Shown here in pieces: positions 10,337-20,950 of a DNA stretch of 64,000 nt (position 1 is the stretch's first letter; each line of letters opens with the position of its first letter). The notes beneath the pieces were generated by a model that was not told the origin of the DNA, made no database searches, and saw nothing but the letters and a program-made list of their open reading frames with translations. The translations under genes and the position numbers were made by a program. The DNA lies in contig NZ_QWLM01000010.1 of assembly GCF_003515945.1 (NCBI RefSeq), positions 1-64,000 on the forward strand, given 5' to 3'. The stretch is from Dermacoccus abyssi (GTDB lineage Bacteria; Actinomycetota; Actinomycetes; Actinomycetales; Dermatophilaceae).

Positions 10337-11716
10337 TCAGCCGCCGATGACGCGCGGTGCACCGCGGTAAGCACGGGCGTGGTGCCAGGCCGCGGCGTGT
10401 GCATACGCCTTGTGCTTCGGGTTTCGCTCGCCGCCGTACTTGAGCGGGTCGGCCCAGTGGCCGGCCTTGACGAGACACTCGACGAGGCTGCGGTCGCTGC
10501 CCTCGGGCAGCAGGCGCTGCAGGGCACGCGGCGGAAGCACGGTGTAGACGAGTTCGTTCTCGAGTGCAGGTGCCGCCATCGGTCGGCCCTCGACGAGATC
10601 GGTCACGAGCTGCTCGGCGATGTTCGCGCCCGATCCCGTGGCGTAGTAGCAGTTGCGTCCGTAGCGCGGGTTGACCTCGAAGAACTTGACCGAGCCGTCA
10701 CGTGGATCACGGATGGCGTCGAGGTTCGCGAAGCCGTAGTAGTCGGCCGTCTCGAGGATGCGGACGGAGGCGTCGACGACGTCGGGCATGTCCTGCACGA
10801 CCTGGACGTCCGGGATTCCGAGGTACGCCGGACGCGGATCCTGCAGGAGCACCTTGGAGGTGCGCGCGAGCGTCACCTCACCGTTGCGTGCGCGGTAGAT
10901 CGTGACGGAGAGGATGTCGTCACCGGGGATGCGGTCCTGCGCCAACATCTCGCCGCTGAAGCCGGCGGCGTGAAGCCGGTCGATGAGGTCCTCGAGGGCC
11001 GCGGAGTCGTCGATCTCGTAGAGCTTGCGCTTGCCCTGCATCGTCAGCTTGTTGTGCAGCGCGGAGTCAGCAGGCTTGACGATGATCGGGAACGGGAACG
11101 TCACCTCAGCTGCGCTGGGACGCCCCGCACCGAAGTCGAGCACAGCCGTGCCGGGGGTGAGGACGCCGGCCTCGGCGCAGACAGCGTTGAAGTGGTTCTT
11201 GTCCGAGATGCGCACGAGCATCTCCGGGGACTCGTGCGGGACGACGACGTTCGCGCCGAGCGAGTCGCGCTGGGCGGAGAGCATCTGCACGTAGCTGTCG
11301 TTGTTCGTCAAAGGGATGACGGTGAGGTTCGGGTGCGCTGCGGCCACACGAACGAGCTCGTCCATGACGAGCTGATGGTTCGTCAGAGCCTCGTGACCGA
11401 GCACCCGCATCTCGTGGAAGAGGCTCGAGTCACCGACAGCCGGGGTGTGGAGCGGCACGATGGCGACACTCGTCAGGTCGTAACGCTCGTGCAAGGCCCG
11501 CGCCAGCGCGTACCCCGAGAGCGTGAAGTCGAGCACCACCGGCAGGACGGGCGGTGTGCCACCTTCACCCGGGGTGCGTCCGCGCGCCGGGGCGACCTTC
11601 GCCGCAGCCGTCGAACTCACCCGCTCTGCCATCGACATCGCCGAACGCAGACCACCCTTCACGAGGGAGACGGGCGACGTCGACGAGGTCGAACCGGACG
11701 TGGGTGCAGGCGACAT
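10337..11716 (-). CDS. ATP-grasp carboxylate-amine ligase
   Basis: A 459-aa protein. After an unstructured 50-residue start comes a pre-ATP-grasp region (VVLDFTLSGYALARALHERY) and an ATP-grasp domain with 'FPIIVKPADSA', 'LAQDRIPGDDIL', and the metal-binding 'VKFFEVNPRYGRN' (Glu and Asn). The order resembles carboxylate-amine ligases including the D-aspartate ligases that build peptidoglycan cross-bridges. ATG 11716 follows AAGGAGG by a good distance. The gene stands alone between the antiporter and a peptidase. The substrate cannot be told from the sequence; a D-Asp or D-Glu bridge ligase is one option in a genus with A4-type peptidoglycan. Confidence 0.7.
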   Translation of the reverse strand: MSPAPTSGSTSSTSPVSLVKGGLRSAMSMAERVSSTAAAKVAPARGRTPGEGGTPPVLPVVLDFTLSGYALARALHERYDLTSVAIVPLHTPAVGDSSLFHEMRVLGHEALTNHQLVMDELVRVAAAHPNLTVIPLTNNDSYVQMLSAQRDSLGANVVVPHESPEMLVRISDKNHFNAVCAEAGVLTPGTAVLDFGAGRPSAAEVTFPFPIIVKPADSALHNKLTMQGKRKLYEIDDSAALEDLIDRLHAAGFSGEMLAQDRIPGDDILSVTIYRARNGEVTLARTSKVLLQDPRPAYLGIPDVQVVQDMPDVVDASVRILETADYYGFANLDAIRDPRDGSVKFFEVNPRYGRNCYYATGSGANIAEQLVTDLVEGRPMAAPALENELVYTVLPPRALQRLLPEGSDRSLVECLVKAGHWADPLKYGGERNPKHKAYAHAAAWHHARAYRGAPRVIGG

Positions 11717-11782
11717 GCAGTCGTCCTCCTTGGCCGAATGGTGAGGGAAGCCGATTGACCGGCGCTTCTCGAGATCCGGTTC

Positions 11783-11788
11783 AGTTTA
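11783..11788 (-). promoter_or_regulatory. -10 element of the ATP-grasp gene
   Basis: TAAACT on the minus strand, about 65 nt upstream of the ATG; the leader carries AAGGAGG. Confidence 0.35.
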
Positions 11789-11870
11789 CCCGCGGCGCTC
11801 CGCTTGGTATCGAGGGCGCGCGGGCGTGCTGAGCTGCGGGCGACGGTTGACGCAGCCGTGCGAACGAGCC

Positions 11871-13556
11871 TCAGGCAGGGGGCAGGAGCGCATCGCGCAG
11901 GACATCGAGGCCGACACTTCCGACGTCGAGCGCGCGACGGTGGAAGGCCCTGAGGTCGAAGTCGGCTCCCTCGCGTTCGCGGGTCTTCTCGCGCAGGTCG
12001 AACCACAGGCGCTCGCCGACCTTGTACGACGGCGCCTGCCCCGGCCAACCGAGGTAACGATCCAGTTCGAAGCGCAGGAAGCCCTCGGCCATGTCCGCGT
12101 GGGCACTGAGGAAACTCCATGCCTTGTCGTAGGTCCACTCGCCGCCGCCGACCTCGGCCGGCGCCTCGAAACCGCAGTGCACACCGATGTCGAGCACGAC
12201 GCGGGCCGCGCGCAACGACTGCCCGTCGAGCATGCCGAGACGGTTGCCGTCGTCGTCGAGGTAGCCGAGCTCGGCCATGAGGCGTTCGGCGTACAGCGCC
12301 CAGCCCTCGCCGTGCCCGGACGTCCAGGCGCCAAGGCGCCGCCAGCGGTTGAGCAGCCCCGAGCGGTACATCGTCTGCCCGATCTGCAGGTGATGGCCGG
12401 GTACGCCCTCGTGGTAGACCGTCGTCAGTTCGCGCCACGTGCCGAACTTCTCGACGTCTCGCGGTACGGCCCACCACATGCGGCCGGGGCGCGAGAAGTC
12501 CGCACTCGGACCCGTGTAGTAGATGCCGCCCGAGTTCGTCGGCGCGATCATGCATTCGATGCGGCGCACCGGATCCGGCACGTCGAAGTGGGTGTCGGCG
12601 AGGGCGGTGACGGCCTCGTCGGCCCTCTGCTGCATCCACTCCTGCAGCGCGTCGGTACCGTGCAGCGTGTAGGCGGCACTCTCGTCGAGCGCCGCGATGG
12701 CGCCCTTGACGCCGGCCCCCGGGGCGACGCGCTCTGCGACCTCCTCCATCTCCGCCGTGATGCGCGCCAGTTCCTCCTGGCCCCAGCGGTAGGTCTCTTC
12801 GAGGTCGATGCGCGCACCGAGGAACTGCCGGCTGTGCAGCGCGTATCGCTCGGCGCCGACGGCGTCGGCCTCGCGAGAGTCAACGAGCACCTCCTCGCGC
12901 AGCTTCTCGGCCGTCTCCTCATAAGCCCGGGCGGCCTCGTCGATGGCGTGACGCAGCTCGTCGGCGAGTGCCTCGTCCTCGGTTCCGTCGACGGTCTGCT
13001 GTGTCAGCGCGTGGAAGTAGCCCTCGGAGCTGATGTGGTCAGCGCACTGCTCGATGCAGCGCTCCACCTGACGGCGCGCGGGGCGGTTGCCGGCGTCCGC
13101 TGCGACGCGCAGCGACTGCAGCCACCCGGTGAGGGCCTCCGGCACCGCGCGCATGCGCGTGACGATGACGGCCCAGTCCTCGTCACTGTCGGTGGGCATG
13201 AGGTCGAACACGTCGCGCACGTTCTGCAGGGGCGAGGCGATGACGTTGAGGTCGGCCAGGTCGTACCCGGCCTCGTGGATCTCCTCGGCGAGCTCGAGCC
13301 GCTCCGTCATGGCGGCAATCGTGACCTCGTCGACGTCGTCCTCGGCCGTGACCGTGCGCAGCGCGGACAGCGTCGTGCGACGCAGTTCGCTGATGCGCTC
13401 ATAGCCCTCGGGGGAGAAGTCGTCGAGCATTTCGTCCTGGCCCGGAACTCCCAGGCTGGTGGCTTCGATGGGAGACAGCTCCACCGCGGAGTCGAAGTAC
13501 GAGTCGGCCAGTTCGTCGACACGGGTCGTGGCGCGAGGGGACGCGGAGGTGTTCAT
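11871..13556 (-). CDS. DUF885 family metallopeptidase-like protein
   Basis: A 561-aa protein, the usual length for DUF885. The zinc-binding signature 'YHEGVPGHHLQIGQ' and, further on, 'SGHGEGWALYAE' and 'RAARVVLDIGVHCG' are present, so a catalytic site of the M32-like alpha-helical type is intact. No signal peptide: it should act in the cytoplasm, probably on peptides. ATG 13556 is chosen because TACAGT ends 6 nt upstream (leaderless start); an in-frame codon 42 nt earlier has no support. It is transcribed away from the MOSC gene across a 60-bp spacer. Confidence 0.85.
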   Translation of the reverse strand: MNTSASPRATTRVDELADSYFDSAVELSPIEATSLGVPGQDEMLDDFSPEGYERISELRRTTLSALRTVTAEDDVDEVTIAAMTERLELAEEIHEAGYDLADLNVIASPLQNVRDVFDLMPTDSDEDWAVIVTRMRAVPEALTGWLQSLRVAADAGNRPARRQVERCIEQCADHISSEGYFHALTQQTVDGTEDEALADELRHAIDEAARAYEETAEKLREEVLVDSREADAVGAERYALHSRQFLGARIDLEETYRWGQEELARITAEMEEVAERVAPGAGVKGAIAALDESAAYTLHGTDALQEWMQQRADEAVTALADTHFDVPDPVRRIECMIAPTNSGGIYYTGPSADFSRPGRMWWAVPRDVEKFGTWRELTTVYHEGVPGHHLQIGQTMYRSGLLNRWRRLGAWTSGHGEGWALYAERLMAELGYLDDDGNRLGMLDGQSLRAARVVLDIGVHCGFEAPAEVGGGEWTYDKAWSFLSAHADMAEGFLRFELDRYLGWPGQAPSYKVGERLWFDLREKTREREGADFDLRAFHRRALDVGSVGLDVLRDALLPPA

Positions 13557-13562
13557 GCCACG

Positions 13563-13568
13563 ACTGTA
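13563..13568 (-). promoter_or_regulatory. -10 element of the DUF885 gene (leaderless)
   Basis: TACAGT on the minus strand, 6 nt before the start codon. Confidence 0.45.
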
Positions 13569-13604
13569 GGCGAGAGGTTCGACCTTGGGCCCGATCACCT
13601 TCGG

Positions 13605-13610
13605 TAGTCT
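13605..13610 (+). promoter_or_regulatory. -10 element of the MOSC gene (leaderless)
   Basis: TAGTCT followed by 6 nt and the ATG. No ribosome site precedes the start. Confidence 0.45.
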
Positions 13611-13616
13611 CGCGCC

Positions 13617-14303
13617 ATGGCTGATGACGGGGTGCGTGAAACCTCAGCGGCGGGGCCGAACGTGCTCTCGGTGAACGTGGGGCGCCCGGAGGAGTGGGAT
13701 CCGAAGCAGCACCGGACGGGCATCCACAAACAGCCCGTCGGGTACCTCGAGGTGAGCGACCCCGGCCCGCGCGAGGGCGGCGGGCGCAGTGGTGTCGCGG
13801 GCGATTTCGTCGGCGACGAGAAGCATCACGGAGGCAGCGACAAGGCCGTCTATCTCGTCTCACGTGAGGAACTCGACCACTGGGAGCGCGAACTCGGCCG
13901 CTCCCTACCGAACGCCTCCTTCGGTGAGAACGTCACCACCTCGGGCATCGACCTCGACGGGGCCCTCGTGGGCACACGCTGGCGCGTCGGTACCGCAGTG
14001 CTCGAGGCGAGCCTGCCGCGTATTCCGTGCCGCACGTTCGCCTGGGCCATGGACGTTCCGGGGTGGCTCAAGCGCTTCACCCAGCACGGGCGGGCGGGGA
14101 CGTACACGCGCGTCATCGAACCCGGGCGCATCAGCGCCGGCGACGACATCGTCGAGGTGTACCGGCCTGCCCACGGCATCACGGTGGCCGACGTGTTCAG
14201 CGCCCGCACCACCGGTGGGCGAGACGTCCTTGCGCGGGTCGTCGAAGCCGGTGTTCTTCCGAGCGTCTATCAGCGTGACTACGAGGCCCGCCTGCGTAAG
14301 TGA
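13617..14303 (+). CDS. MOSC domain-containing protein
   Basis: A 228-aa protein of the YiiM-like MOSC type. It shows 'LSVNVGRPEEW', 'GDFVGDEKHHGGSDKAVYLV', the 'GENVTTSGIDLD' block, 'RIPCRTFAWAM' with the conserved cysteine that may bind molybdenum cofactor or sulfur, and 'RVIEPGRISAGDDIVEV'. The domain is the C-terminal sulfur-carrier part of Moco sulfurases; stand-alone members probably detoxify or transfer sulfur to metal centres. ATG 13617 follows TAGTCT. It faces accE across a terminator. Confidence 0.85.
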   Translation: MADDGVRETSAAGPNVLSVNVGRPEEWDPKQHRTGIHKQPVGYLEVSDPGPREGGGRSGVAGDFVGDEKHHGGSDKAVYLVSREELDHWERELGRSLPNASFGENVTTSGIDLDGALVGTRWRVGTAVLEASLPRIPCRTFAWAMDVPGWLKRFTQHGRAGTYTRVIEPGRISAGDDIVEVYRPAHGITVADVFSARTTGGRDVLARVVEAGVLPSVYQRDYEARLRK

Positions 14304-14332
14304 CGGTCCGCCCGACGCTCGTCCGGGCCGAC

Positions 14333-14375
14333 GCCAAGGGGGGCTGTCACCGGCCTCGGTGACAGCCCCCTTGGC
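14333..14375. terminator. Bidirectional terminator between MOSC and accE
   Basis: An inverted repeat of about 17 bp, arms GCCAAGGGGGGCTGTCAC and GTGACAGCCCCCTTGGC with one bulged G and an 8-nt loop. Confidence 0.75.
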
Positions 14376-14390
14376 ACTGTTGACGTGCGC

Positions 14391-14662
14391 TCAGCGCGGC
14401 AGCGTCGATTCGGCCCAACTGCGCGGACGGCCGTGACGCACGTGCGCCGGGCGACCCCAGTAGGCGACCTCGCGGGGTGGTTCGACGGAGGCTGCTGCAG
14501 CCGCGGCGCGAGCGGTGAGCACAGCGACCACGGCGGCCAACTCCTCATCCGTCGGTGCACCCGAGACGACGCGGATCGTCGGCGCGGCAGCAAGGGTTGC
14601 GTCCGGGGTTTCGGAGGCAGGAGCCTCGTCGGTGCCCGGCGTGGGTTCGGTGTTCTCGGCGC

Positions 14663-14666
<4 letters not shown>
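14391..14666 (-). CDS. accE: Acyl-CoA carboxylase epsilon subunit
   Basis: A 91-aa protein with the pattern of AccE/PccE subunits: an unstructured acidic-Ala start, then '[24 protein letters not shown]' and a basic tail with '[13 protein letters not shown]'. It stabilises the alpha-beta carboxylase complex and can tune its substrate preference. It starts with GTG and overlaps the accD stop by 4 bp (GTGA), so translation is coupled. No biotin-carrying alpha subunit gene lies in the window, so the complex must use one encoded elsewhere. Confidence 0.85.
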
Positions 14667-16291
<1,625 letters not shown>

Positions 16292-16298
16292 GGGCCAC

Positions 16299-16308
16299 AC
16301 CCTAACCT
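16299..16308. promoter_or_regulatory. Overlapping divergent -10 elements of accD and birA
   Basis: The 10-bp run ACCCTAACCT reads TAGGGT on the minus strand (7 nt before the accD ATG) and TAACCT on the plus strand (6 nt before the birA GTG). The two hexamers share a TA pair at 16303-16304, so two polymerases cannot occupy both at once. Both transcripts would be leaderless. Confidence 0.5.
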
Positions 16309-16314
16309 GGGGTC

Positions 16315-17181
16315 GTGACCTCGGAAGAGAACTTGTCAGTAGGCTTTTCACCCCGCCTGGCGCGGAATTTGAGTCGCGCGGGGTGGGCCGTCGAGTTGCT
16401 CGACGAGGTCGACTCGACGAACGCCCGAGCCATGGGGAAACCGCAGCCGTGGGCCCTCGTCGCGGCCCATCTGCAGACCTCCGGCCGGGGCCGTCTGACC
16501 CGTTCGTGGCAGGCGCCGGCGGGTTCCGCCGTCACGATGTCGATGACGCTGCCGCTCCCGGCCGACGTCGCCACCTGGGGGTGGGCTCCGCTGTTCGTGG
16601 GTGACGCCGTGCGCGAGGCCCTCGTCGACCTCCTGGGGGACAAGGGCGTCGGGCGCGTCGGAACGAAGTGGCCCAACGACCTGCTCGTGCGCGACCCCGA
16701 CGGCACCTGGCGCAAGGTCGGCGGCATCCTGTGTCAGATGACGCGTTCGGCGGACGGTACGCCGCTCGTCGTCGCGGGCGTCGGACTCAACGTCAGCCAG
16801 GAGCGTGAGGAACTGCCCGTCGAGACGGCCACGTCGCTGCGCTGTGCCGGGTACGACATCGGGCGCGAAGCCGTCATCGCGGCCGTGGCCGCCCACGTCA
16901 TGGCGTCGGCTGTGACGTGGGGGAGGGCTTCTGGCCACGAAGTCGCCGCGCTGCGGAAGCGGATGCGGGATCACTGCCTCACCATCGGTGCCGACGTCGA
17001 CATCCACACCCCCGACGGGGCGGTGCATCGCCGGTGCGCCACCGGCATCGACGACGAGGGCCGGCTCGAGGCCGTGCCGCTCGGCGAGCAGGCCGACTCG
17101 CCGAATAGGATGGCGTACTCGGTGGCCGACATCGTCCATGCGCGGCTGCACCGCAGCGACGATCTGAGAACGGGCCAGTGA
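16315..17181 (+). CDS. birA: Biotin--[acetyl-CoA-carboxylase] ligase
   Basis: A 288-aa group I biotin protein ligase without the DNA-binding domain. Motifs: '[13 protein letters not shown]', the adenylate-forming '[14 protein letters not shown]' (GRGR), '[13 protein letters not shown]', 'KVGGILCQM' and a short SH3-like C-terminal domain. It attaches biotin to acyl-CoA carboxylase in the cytoplasm. It starts with GTG following TAACCT and is transcribed away from accD; it overlaps the next gene's start by 1-4 bp. Confidence 0.93.
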   Translation: MTSEENLSVGFSPRLARNLSRAGWAVELLDEVDSTNARAMGKPQPWALVAAHLQTSGRGRLTRSWQAPAGSAVTMSMTLPLPADVATWGWAPLFVGDAVREALVDLLGDKGVGRVGTKWPNDLLVRDPDGTWRKVGGILCQMTRSADGTPLVVAGVGLNVSQEREELPVETATSLRCAGYDIGREAVIAAVAAHVMASAVTWGRASGHEVAALRKRMRDHCLTIGADVDIHTPDGAVHRRCATGIDDEGRLEAVPLGEQADSPNRMAYSVADIVHARLHRSDDLRTGQ

Positions 17182-18182
17182 TGAGCGAGATCCCCCACCA
17201 GTTCACCGCCGATGACTCCACGTTCATCGACGGCATCGAGCGCATCCTCATGGGAAGCTCGCGTCGTTACCGACGTCGTGAACTCTCCGAACACGCGGGC
17301 GTCGACCCAGAGGAGACACGCCGCGTCTGGCGCGCGCTCGGCTTCGTCAACTCCCGCGAGGGTGACGTGGCCTTCAGCGACACCGACCTTCGCGCCTTGC
17401 GCGCCGCGATGTCCCTGACGGCGACGCATGACCTCGATGTCGACACGCTGCTCGGCCTGGCGCGGGCCCTCGGCCGCACGACCGATCGCCTCGCGATGTG
17501 GCAGACGCAGCTCGTCGCCGACATGATCTCCCAGCGTCAGGACGCCCCACCGGAGGGCAAGGAGCTGGCCAAGGCGACCGCGCGCACGATGGCCGACCTC
17601 GCCGACGACCTCGAACCGATCATGAACTACGTGTGGCGGCGCAACCTCTCGGTGGCGCTGTCGCGACTGCTGGCCGACGCGCAGCCCGAGAGTCACCTCG
17701 GCGTCGTGCGCACCGTCGGGTTCGCGGACCTCGTGTCCTTCACCCGCTTGGCGCGCAGCCTGAGCGAGAGCGACCTCGCGGCCCTCGTGACGCGGTTCGA
17801 GGCCATGGCCTCCGACATCGTGAGCGAGCACTCTGGCGCCGTCGTCAAGATGGTCGGCGACGAGGTGCTCTTCTCCCACCAGGATCCGGCAGGCGCGTCC
17901 CGCATCGCTCGGGCACTCAAGGAGGCCTCGGAAACCGACGACGTCATCCCACGCATGCGCGTCGGGCTGTCGACCGGGCGCGTGCTCGCGCGCCTCGGCG
18001 ACGTTTACGGCACGACGGTGAACCGCGCCGCCCGCCTGACCAACGCCGCGGAGGCCGGGCAGATTCTCATCGACGAAACGACGGCGGACGCGTTGCGTCA
18101 CGACCCCCAGTCGACGCTTCGGGCGCACGAGGCACTCGACCTCGCAGGGATCGGAACGTCGCCGACGTGGGTACTCTTGTAG
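17181..18182 (+). CDS. Class III adenylate cyclase with regulatory N-domain
   Basis: A 333-aa soluble cyclase of the Rv1264 type. Residues 1-150 form an all-helical regulatory domain; the catalytic domain begins at about 175. Metal-binding Asp183 in 'GFADLVSFT' and Asp227 in 'VVKMVGDEVLF', the purine-selecting Lys223 and the 'VNRAARLTNAAEAG' transition-state Asn/Arg block are all present, so it should make cAMP as a homodimer. In Rv1264 the N-domain inhibits at neutral pH; whether this one does is unknown. Its GTG/ATG start overlaps the birA stop. Confidence 0.9.
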   Translation: MSEIPHQFTADDSTFIDGIERILMGSSRRYRRRELSEHAGVDPEETRRVWRALGFVNSREGDVAFSDTDLRALRAAMSLTATHDLDVDTLLGLARALGRTTDRLAMWQTQLVADMISQRQDAPPEGKELAKATARTMADLADDLEPIMNYVWRRNLSVALSRLLADAQPESHLGVVRTVGFADLVSFTRLARSLSESDLAALVTRFEAMASDIVSEHSGAVVKMVGDEVLFSHQDPAGASRIARALKEASETDDVIPRMRVGLSTGRVLARLGDVYGTTVNRAARLTNAAEAGQILIDETTADALRHDPQSTLRAHEALDLAGIGTSPTWVLL

Positions 18183-18257
18183 CACATAAGTGAACAGGCC
18201 GCTTGGTTGTTGAGAAATCAACCGGTTTCTTTCACCCCGCTGCGCCGGAAAGGTCCA

Positions 18258-18263
18258 TATTCT
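18258..18263 (+). promoter_or_regulatory. -10 element of the response regulator gene
   Basis: TATTCT, 8 nt before the ATG at 18272; suggests a leaderless transcript. Confidence 0.4.
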
Positions 18264-18271
18264 CGGTCGAC

Positions 18272-19042
18272 ATGACCGATGTTCTCCTCGCGCGCGGCGG
18301 ATTTGGCGACGATACGACGCTGTTACGGCTCCATCAGGCCGCCGACCTGTCGGTTCGGACGGTCGCCGGTTCGCTCGTCGACATCCGCTCCGACCACGTG
18401 GCGCCCACGCATCGCAGTGCTCCCGCGTGTGTGCTCTTCGCCGCAGGCCGTGCCGATGAGCCCCTCGATGCCGACGTCGTCGAGGCTCTCTGCCGTCTCG
18501 CCGAACGGCACCCGGAGACGGCCTTCGTTGCCGCCGTCGCGTTCGGTGACGCTACGGCGCAACGCTCCGGTGTCGTGGCACAACTCCTGCTCGCGGGAGC
18601 CGACGACGTCGTCCTGCTCGACGGTGACCCAGCCGAACTCGGGGCACGCGTTGCCGCGCGGGTACGCCGGGTCACGCGTGAGCGTGGCGAAGCGCTCACC
18701 GCCTCCGCGCGCCCGTGGGTCGACGTGCGGCGTCGGGAGGCCGTAGGAGGCCGCGGCCGCGTCGAGCTCACCGCCAAGGAGGCCATGGTCCTCGAGATGC
18801 TGACAGCGTCCGACGGCGTGGTCCTGCGCGACGACATCGGGGCGGCGCTGTGGACCGGGCACTGGAGCGGTACGCCGAAGGCCATCGACATGCACGTGGC
18901 AAACCTGCGCCGCAAGTTGCCGCAGGTATGTGGTGAGGCCTGGCGCATCGAGACCGTCAGGGGTGCGGGCTTCGTCCTGGCGCCCGGCGATGCCGACGCC
19001 GACCACGGCGGTGGCGCGACGGTGTGGTCCGTGACGGGCTGA
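18272..19042 (+). CDS. Orphan OmpR-type regulator with atypical receiver
   Basis: A 256-aa protein. The C-terminal winged helix is clear: 'VELTAKEAMVLEMLTASDGVVLRDDIG', 'PKAIDMHVANLRRKL', 'IETVRGAGFVL'. The N-terminal 120 residues fold like a receiver in outline but lack the aspartate pocket and the usual Lys, so phosphorylation is unlikely. No kinase gene is adjacent. GlnR-type regulators of actinobacteria are built the same way, so a nutrient-responsive role is possible; I would not name it. ATG 18272 is taken over a longer frame because of the -10 element at 18258. Confidence 0.7.
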   Translation: MTDVLLARGGFGDDTTLLRLHQAADLSVRTVAGSLVDIRSDHVAPTHRSAPACVLFAAGRADEPLDADVVEALCRLAERHPETAFVAAVAFGDATAQRSGVVAQLLLAGADDVVLLDGDPAELGARVAARVRRVTRERGEALTASARPWVDVRRREAVGGRGRVELTAKEAMVLEMLTASDGVVLRDDIGAALWTGHWSGTPKAIDMHVANLRRKLPQVCGEAWRIETVRGAGFVLAPGDADADHGGGATVWSVTG

Positions 19043-19067
19043 AGGCTGATTCCTGCGAGCCGCCACG

Positions 19068-19073
19068 TACCCT
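19068..19073 (+). promoter_or_regulatory. -10 element of purK (leaderless)
   Basis: TACCCT ending 7 nt before the GTG at 19081. Confidence 0.4.
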
Positions 19074-19080
19074 TGGGGCC

Positions 19081-20277
19081 GTGACGCGCTCCACGACCCA
19101 AGCCCCCACCGCGCCCGGCGGATTCCCCGTCGTCGGCATCATCGGAGCGGGCCAGTTGGCCCGCATGTGCACCGCTCCGGCGGTCGAGCTGGCCCTGACG
19201 CTCTCGATCTTCGCCGAGTCCGAGGACGCGGCCGCAGCCCTCGTCGTACCGCACTCGCCGGTCGGCGACTACACCGACGCCGAGGCCGTGCGCGAGTGGG
19301 CCCGGGGCTGCGACGTCGTCACGTTCGATCACGAACACGTGCCGGCCGACGTCCTCTCGGCCCTCGAGGCGGACGGTGTGCCGATGCATCCCAAGCCCAG
19401 CGCCCTGCGCTTCGCCCAGGACAAGCTCGCGATGCGTGAGCGGCTCGAAGGTCTCGGCGTGCCGTGCCCGGCTTGGCGCGCGGTCGTCGACGTCGACGAG
19501 CTGGCAGCCTTCGGTGACGAGCACGGCTGGCCGGTCGTGCTCAAGACGCCGACGGGCGGCTACGACGGCAAGGGCGTTCGCGTCGTGAAAGCGGCCGAGG
19601 ACGCCGCGGATTGGTTCGCCAAGGCCGAAGGCGCTCCGCTGCTCGTCGAGGAGGCCGTCGACTTCACACGCGAACTGTCGGTCATGATCGGTCGCAGCCC
19701 CAGCGGCCAGGTGGCGGTTTGGCCCGTCGTCGAGACCGTGCAAACCGACGGCATCTGCACCGAGGTGCTGGCCCCTGCACCGAACCTGGACGACGCACTC
19801 GCCGGCCGCATCGCCGAAGCCGCGGTGACGATCGCCCGGGAGCTCGACGTCACCGGTGTCATGGCCGTCGAACTCTTCGAACGTGTCGCCGAGAACGGTT
19901 CGGGTCAGAGCGATTTCGTCGTCAACGAGCTGGCGATGCGTCCGCACAACTCGGGCCACTGGTCGATGGACGGTGCCGTCACCGGTCAGTTCGAACAGCA
20001 CCTGCGCGCCGTACTCGACCTGCCGCTCGGCGACGTCACCGCGCGGGCTCCGTGGACCGTCATGGGCAACGTTCTAGGCGGTTCCTACGAGGAGCTGTAC
20101 CCCACGTACAAGCACCTCATGGCGCGCGACCCCGCACTCAAGATCCACCTGTACGGCAAGGGCGTGCGCCCCGGCCGCAAGATCGGGCACGTCAACGTCA
20201 GCGGCACCGATCTCGTCGGTCTGCGCGGGCGTGCCCGCCACGCATGCGACTACCTCGAGGGAGTGGTGACGGAATGA
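19081..20277 (+). CDS. purK: 5-(carboxyamino)imidazole ribonucleotide synthase
   Basis: A 398-aa ATP-grasp enzyme of purine synthesis, converting AIR plus bicarbonate to N5-CAIR. Motifs: '[13 protein letters not shown]', '[16 protein letters not shown]', '[19 protein letters not shown]', '[16 protein letters not shown]', '[14 protein letters not shown]' (metal site) and 'GRKIGHVNV'. GTG 19081 is chosen after TACCCT; 19 in-frame codons upstream are unlikely to be translated. It overlaps purE by 4 bp (ATGA), so the two are translated together and feed consecutive steps. Confidence 0.95.
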   Translation: MTRSTTQAPTAPGGFPVVGIIGAGQLARMCTAPAVELALTLSIFAESEDAAAALVVPHSPVGDYTDAEAVREWARGCDVVTFDHEHVPADVLSALEADGVPMHPKPSALRFAQDKLAMRERLEGLGVPCPAWRAVVDVDELAAFGDEHGWPVVLKTPTGGYDGKGVRVVKAAEDAADWFAKAEGAPLLVEEAVDFTRELSVMIGRSPSGQVAVWPVVETVQTDGICTEVLAPAPNLDDALAGRIAEAAVTIARELDVTGVMAVELFERVAENGSGQSDFVVNELAMRPHNSGHWSMDGAVTGQFEQHLRAVLDLPLGDVTARAPWTVMGNVLGGSYEELYPTYKHLMARDPALKIHLYGKGVRPGRKIGHVNVSGTDLVGLRGRARHACDYLEGVVTE

Positions 20278-20813
20278 GCAACGACATCGACACGAAGCAG
20301 CCCGTCGTCGGGCTCGTCATGGGCAGCAACTCGGACTGGCCGACGATGTCGGCCGCCGCCGACGTCCTTGACGAATTCGGCATCGCCTACGAGGCCGACG
20401 TCGTCTCGGCGCACCGGATGGCCCACGAGATGGTGGAGTACGGCGCGAGCGCTGCGAAGCGCGGGCTCAAGGTCGTCATCGCCGGAGCCGGGGGAGCGGC
20501 GCACCTTCCGGGCATGCTGGCGTCGGTCACGACGCTGCCCGTCATTGGTGTTCCGGTGCCGCTGAAGTATCTCGACGGCATGGATTCACTGCTGTCCATC
20601 GTCCAGATGCCTGGCGGCGTGCCCGTGGCGACCGTGTCGATCGGCGGCGCCCGCAACGCCGGCCTGCTCGCCGTACGCATCCTCGCCTCGGGTGACGGGG
20701 AGGAAGCAACGCGCCTCGCGGCGGCGATGGAGCGTTTCCAGGTCAGCCTTCGCGACGAGGCCCACGCCAAGGGCGAGGCGCTGCGCGAGGACGTCGCCCG
20801 CCGCCAGGGCTGA
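20274..20813 (+). CDS. purE: N5-CAIR mutase
   Basis: A 179-aa class I PurE, rearranging N5-CAIR to CAIR. Conserved parts: '[12 protein letters not shown]', '[11 protein letters not shown]', '[17 protein letters not shown]', 'GVPVPL', '[16 protein letters not shown]' and '[10 protein letters not shown]'. His in SAHR is the proton shuttle. The ATG lies inside the end of purK. Confidence 0.95.
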   Translation: MSNDIDTKQPVVGLVMGSNSDWPTMSAAADVLDEFGIAYEADVVSAHRMAHEMVEYGASAAKRGLKVVIAGAGGAAHLPGMLASVTTLPVIGVPVPLKYLDGMDSLLSIVQMPGGVPVATVSIGGARNAGLLAVRILASGDGEEATRLAAAMERFQVSLRDEAHAKGEALREDVARRQG

Positions 20814-20938
20814 CGCTCAAAGGACGCTGGCAGCAGGGCAAGCGCCGCCCGCCTCGAGAATTCTCCTCGAGAACCCGAGTCCGCTCCCTTCGCCGCGGTA
20901 ACTTCCGGCCGGGCCCACCTCGACGGCGTACCGACGCG

Positions 20939-20944
20939 TAGCAT
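20939..20944 (+). promoter_or_regulatory. -10 element of the acyl-CoA dehydrogenase gene (leaderless)
   Basis: TAGCAT followed by 6 nt and the ATG. Confidence 0.45.
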
Positions 20945-20950
20945 GCGGCT

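Noticed and set aside
9545-11758. A 737-codon open frame on the plus strand
   Set aside because: It runs across the antiporter and ATP-grasp genes in antisense, with no domain and a Arg/Ser/Thr-rich composition.
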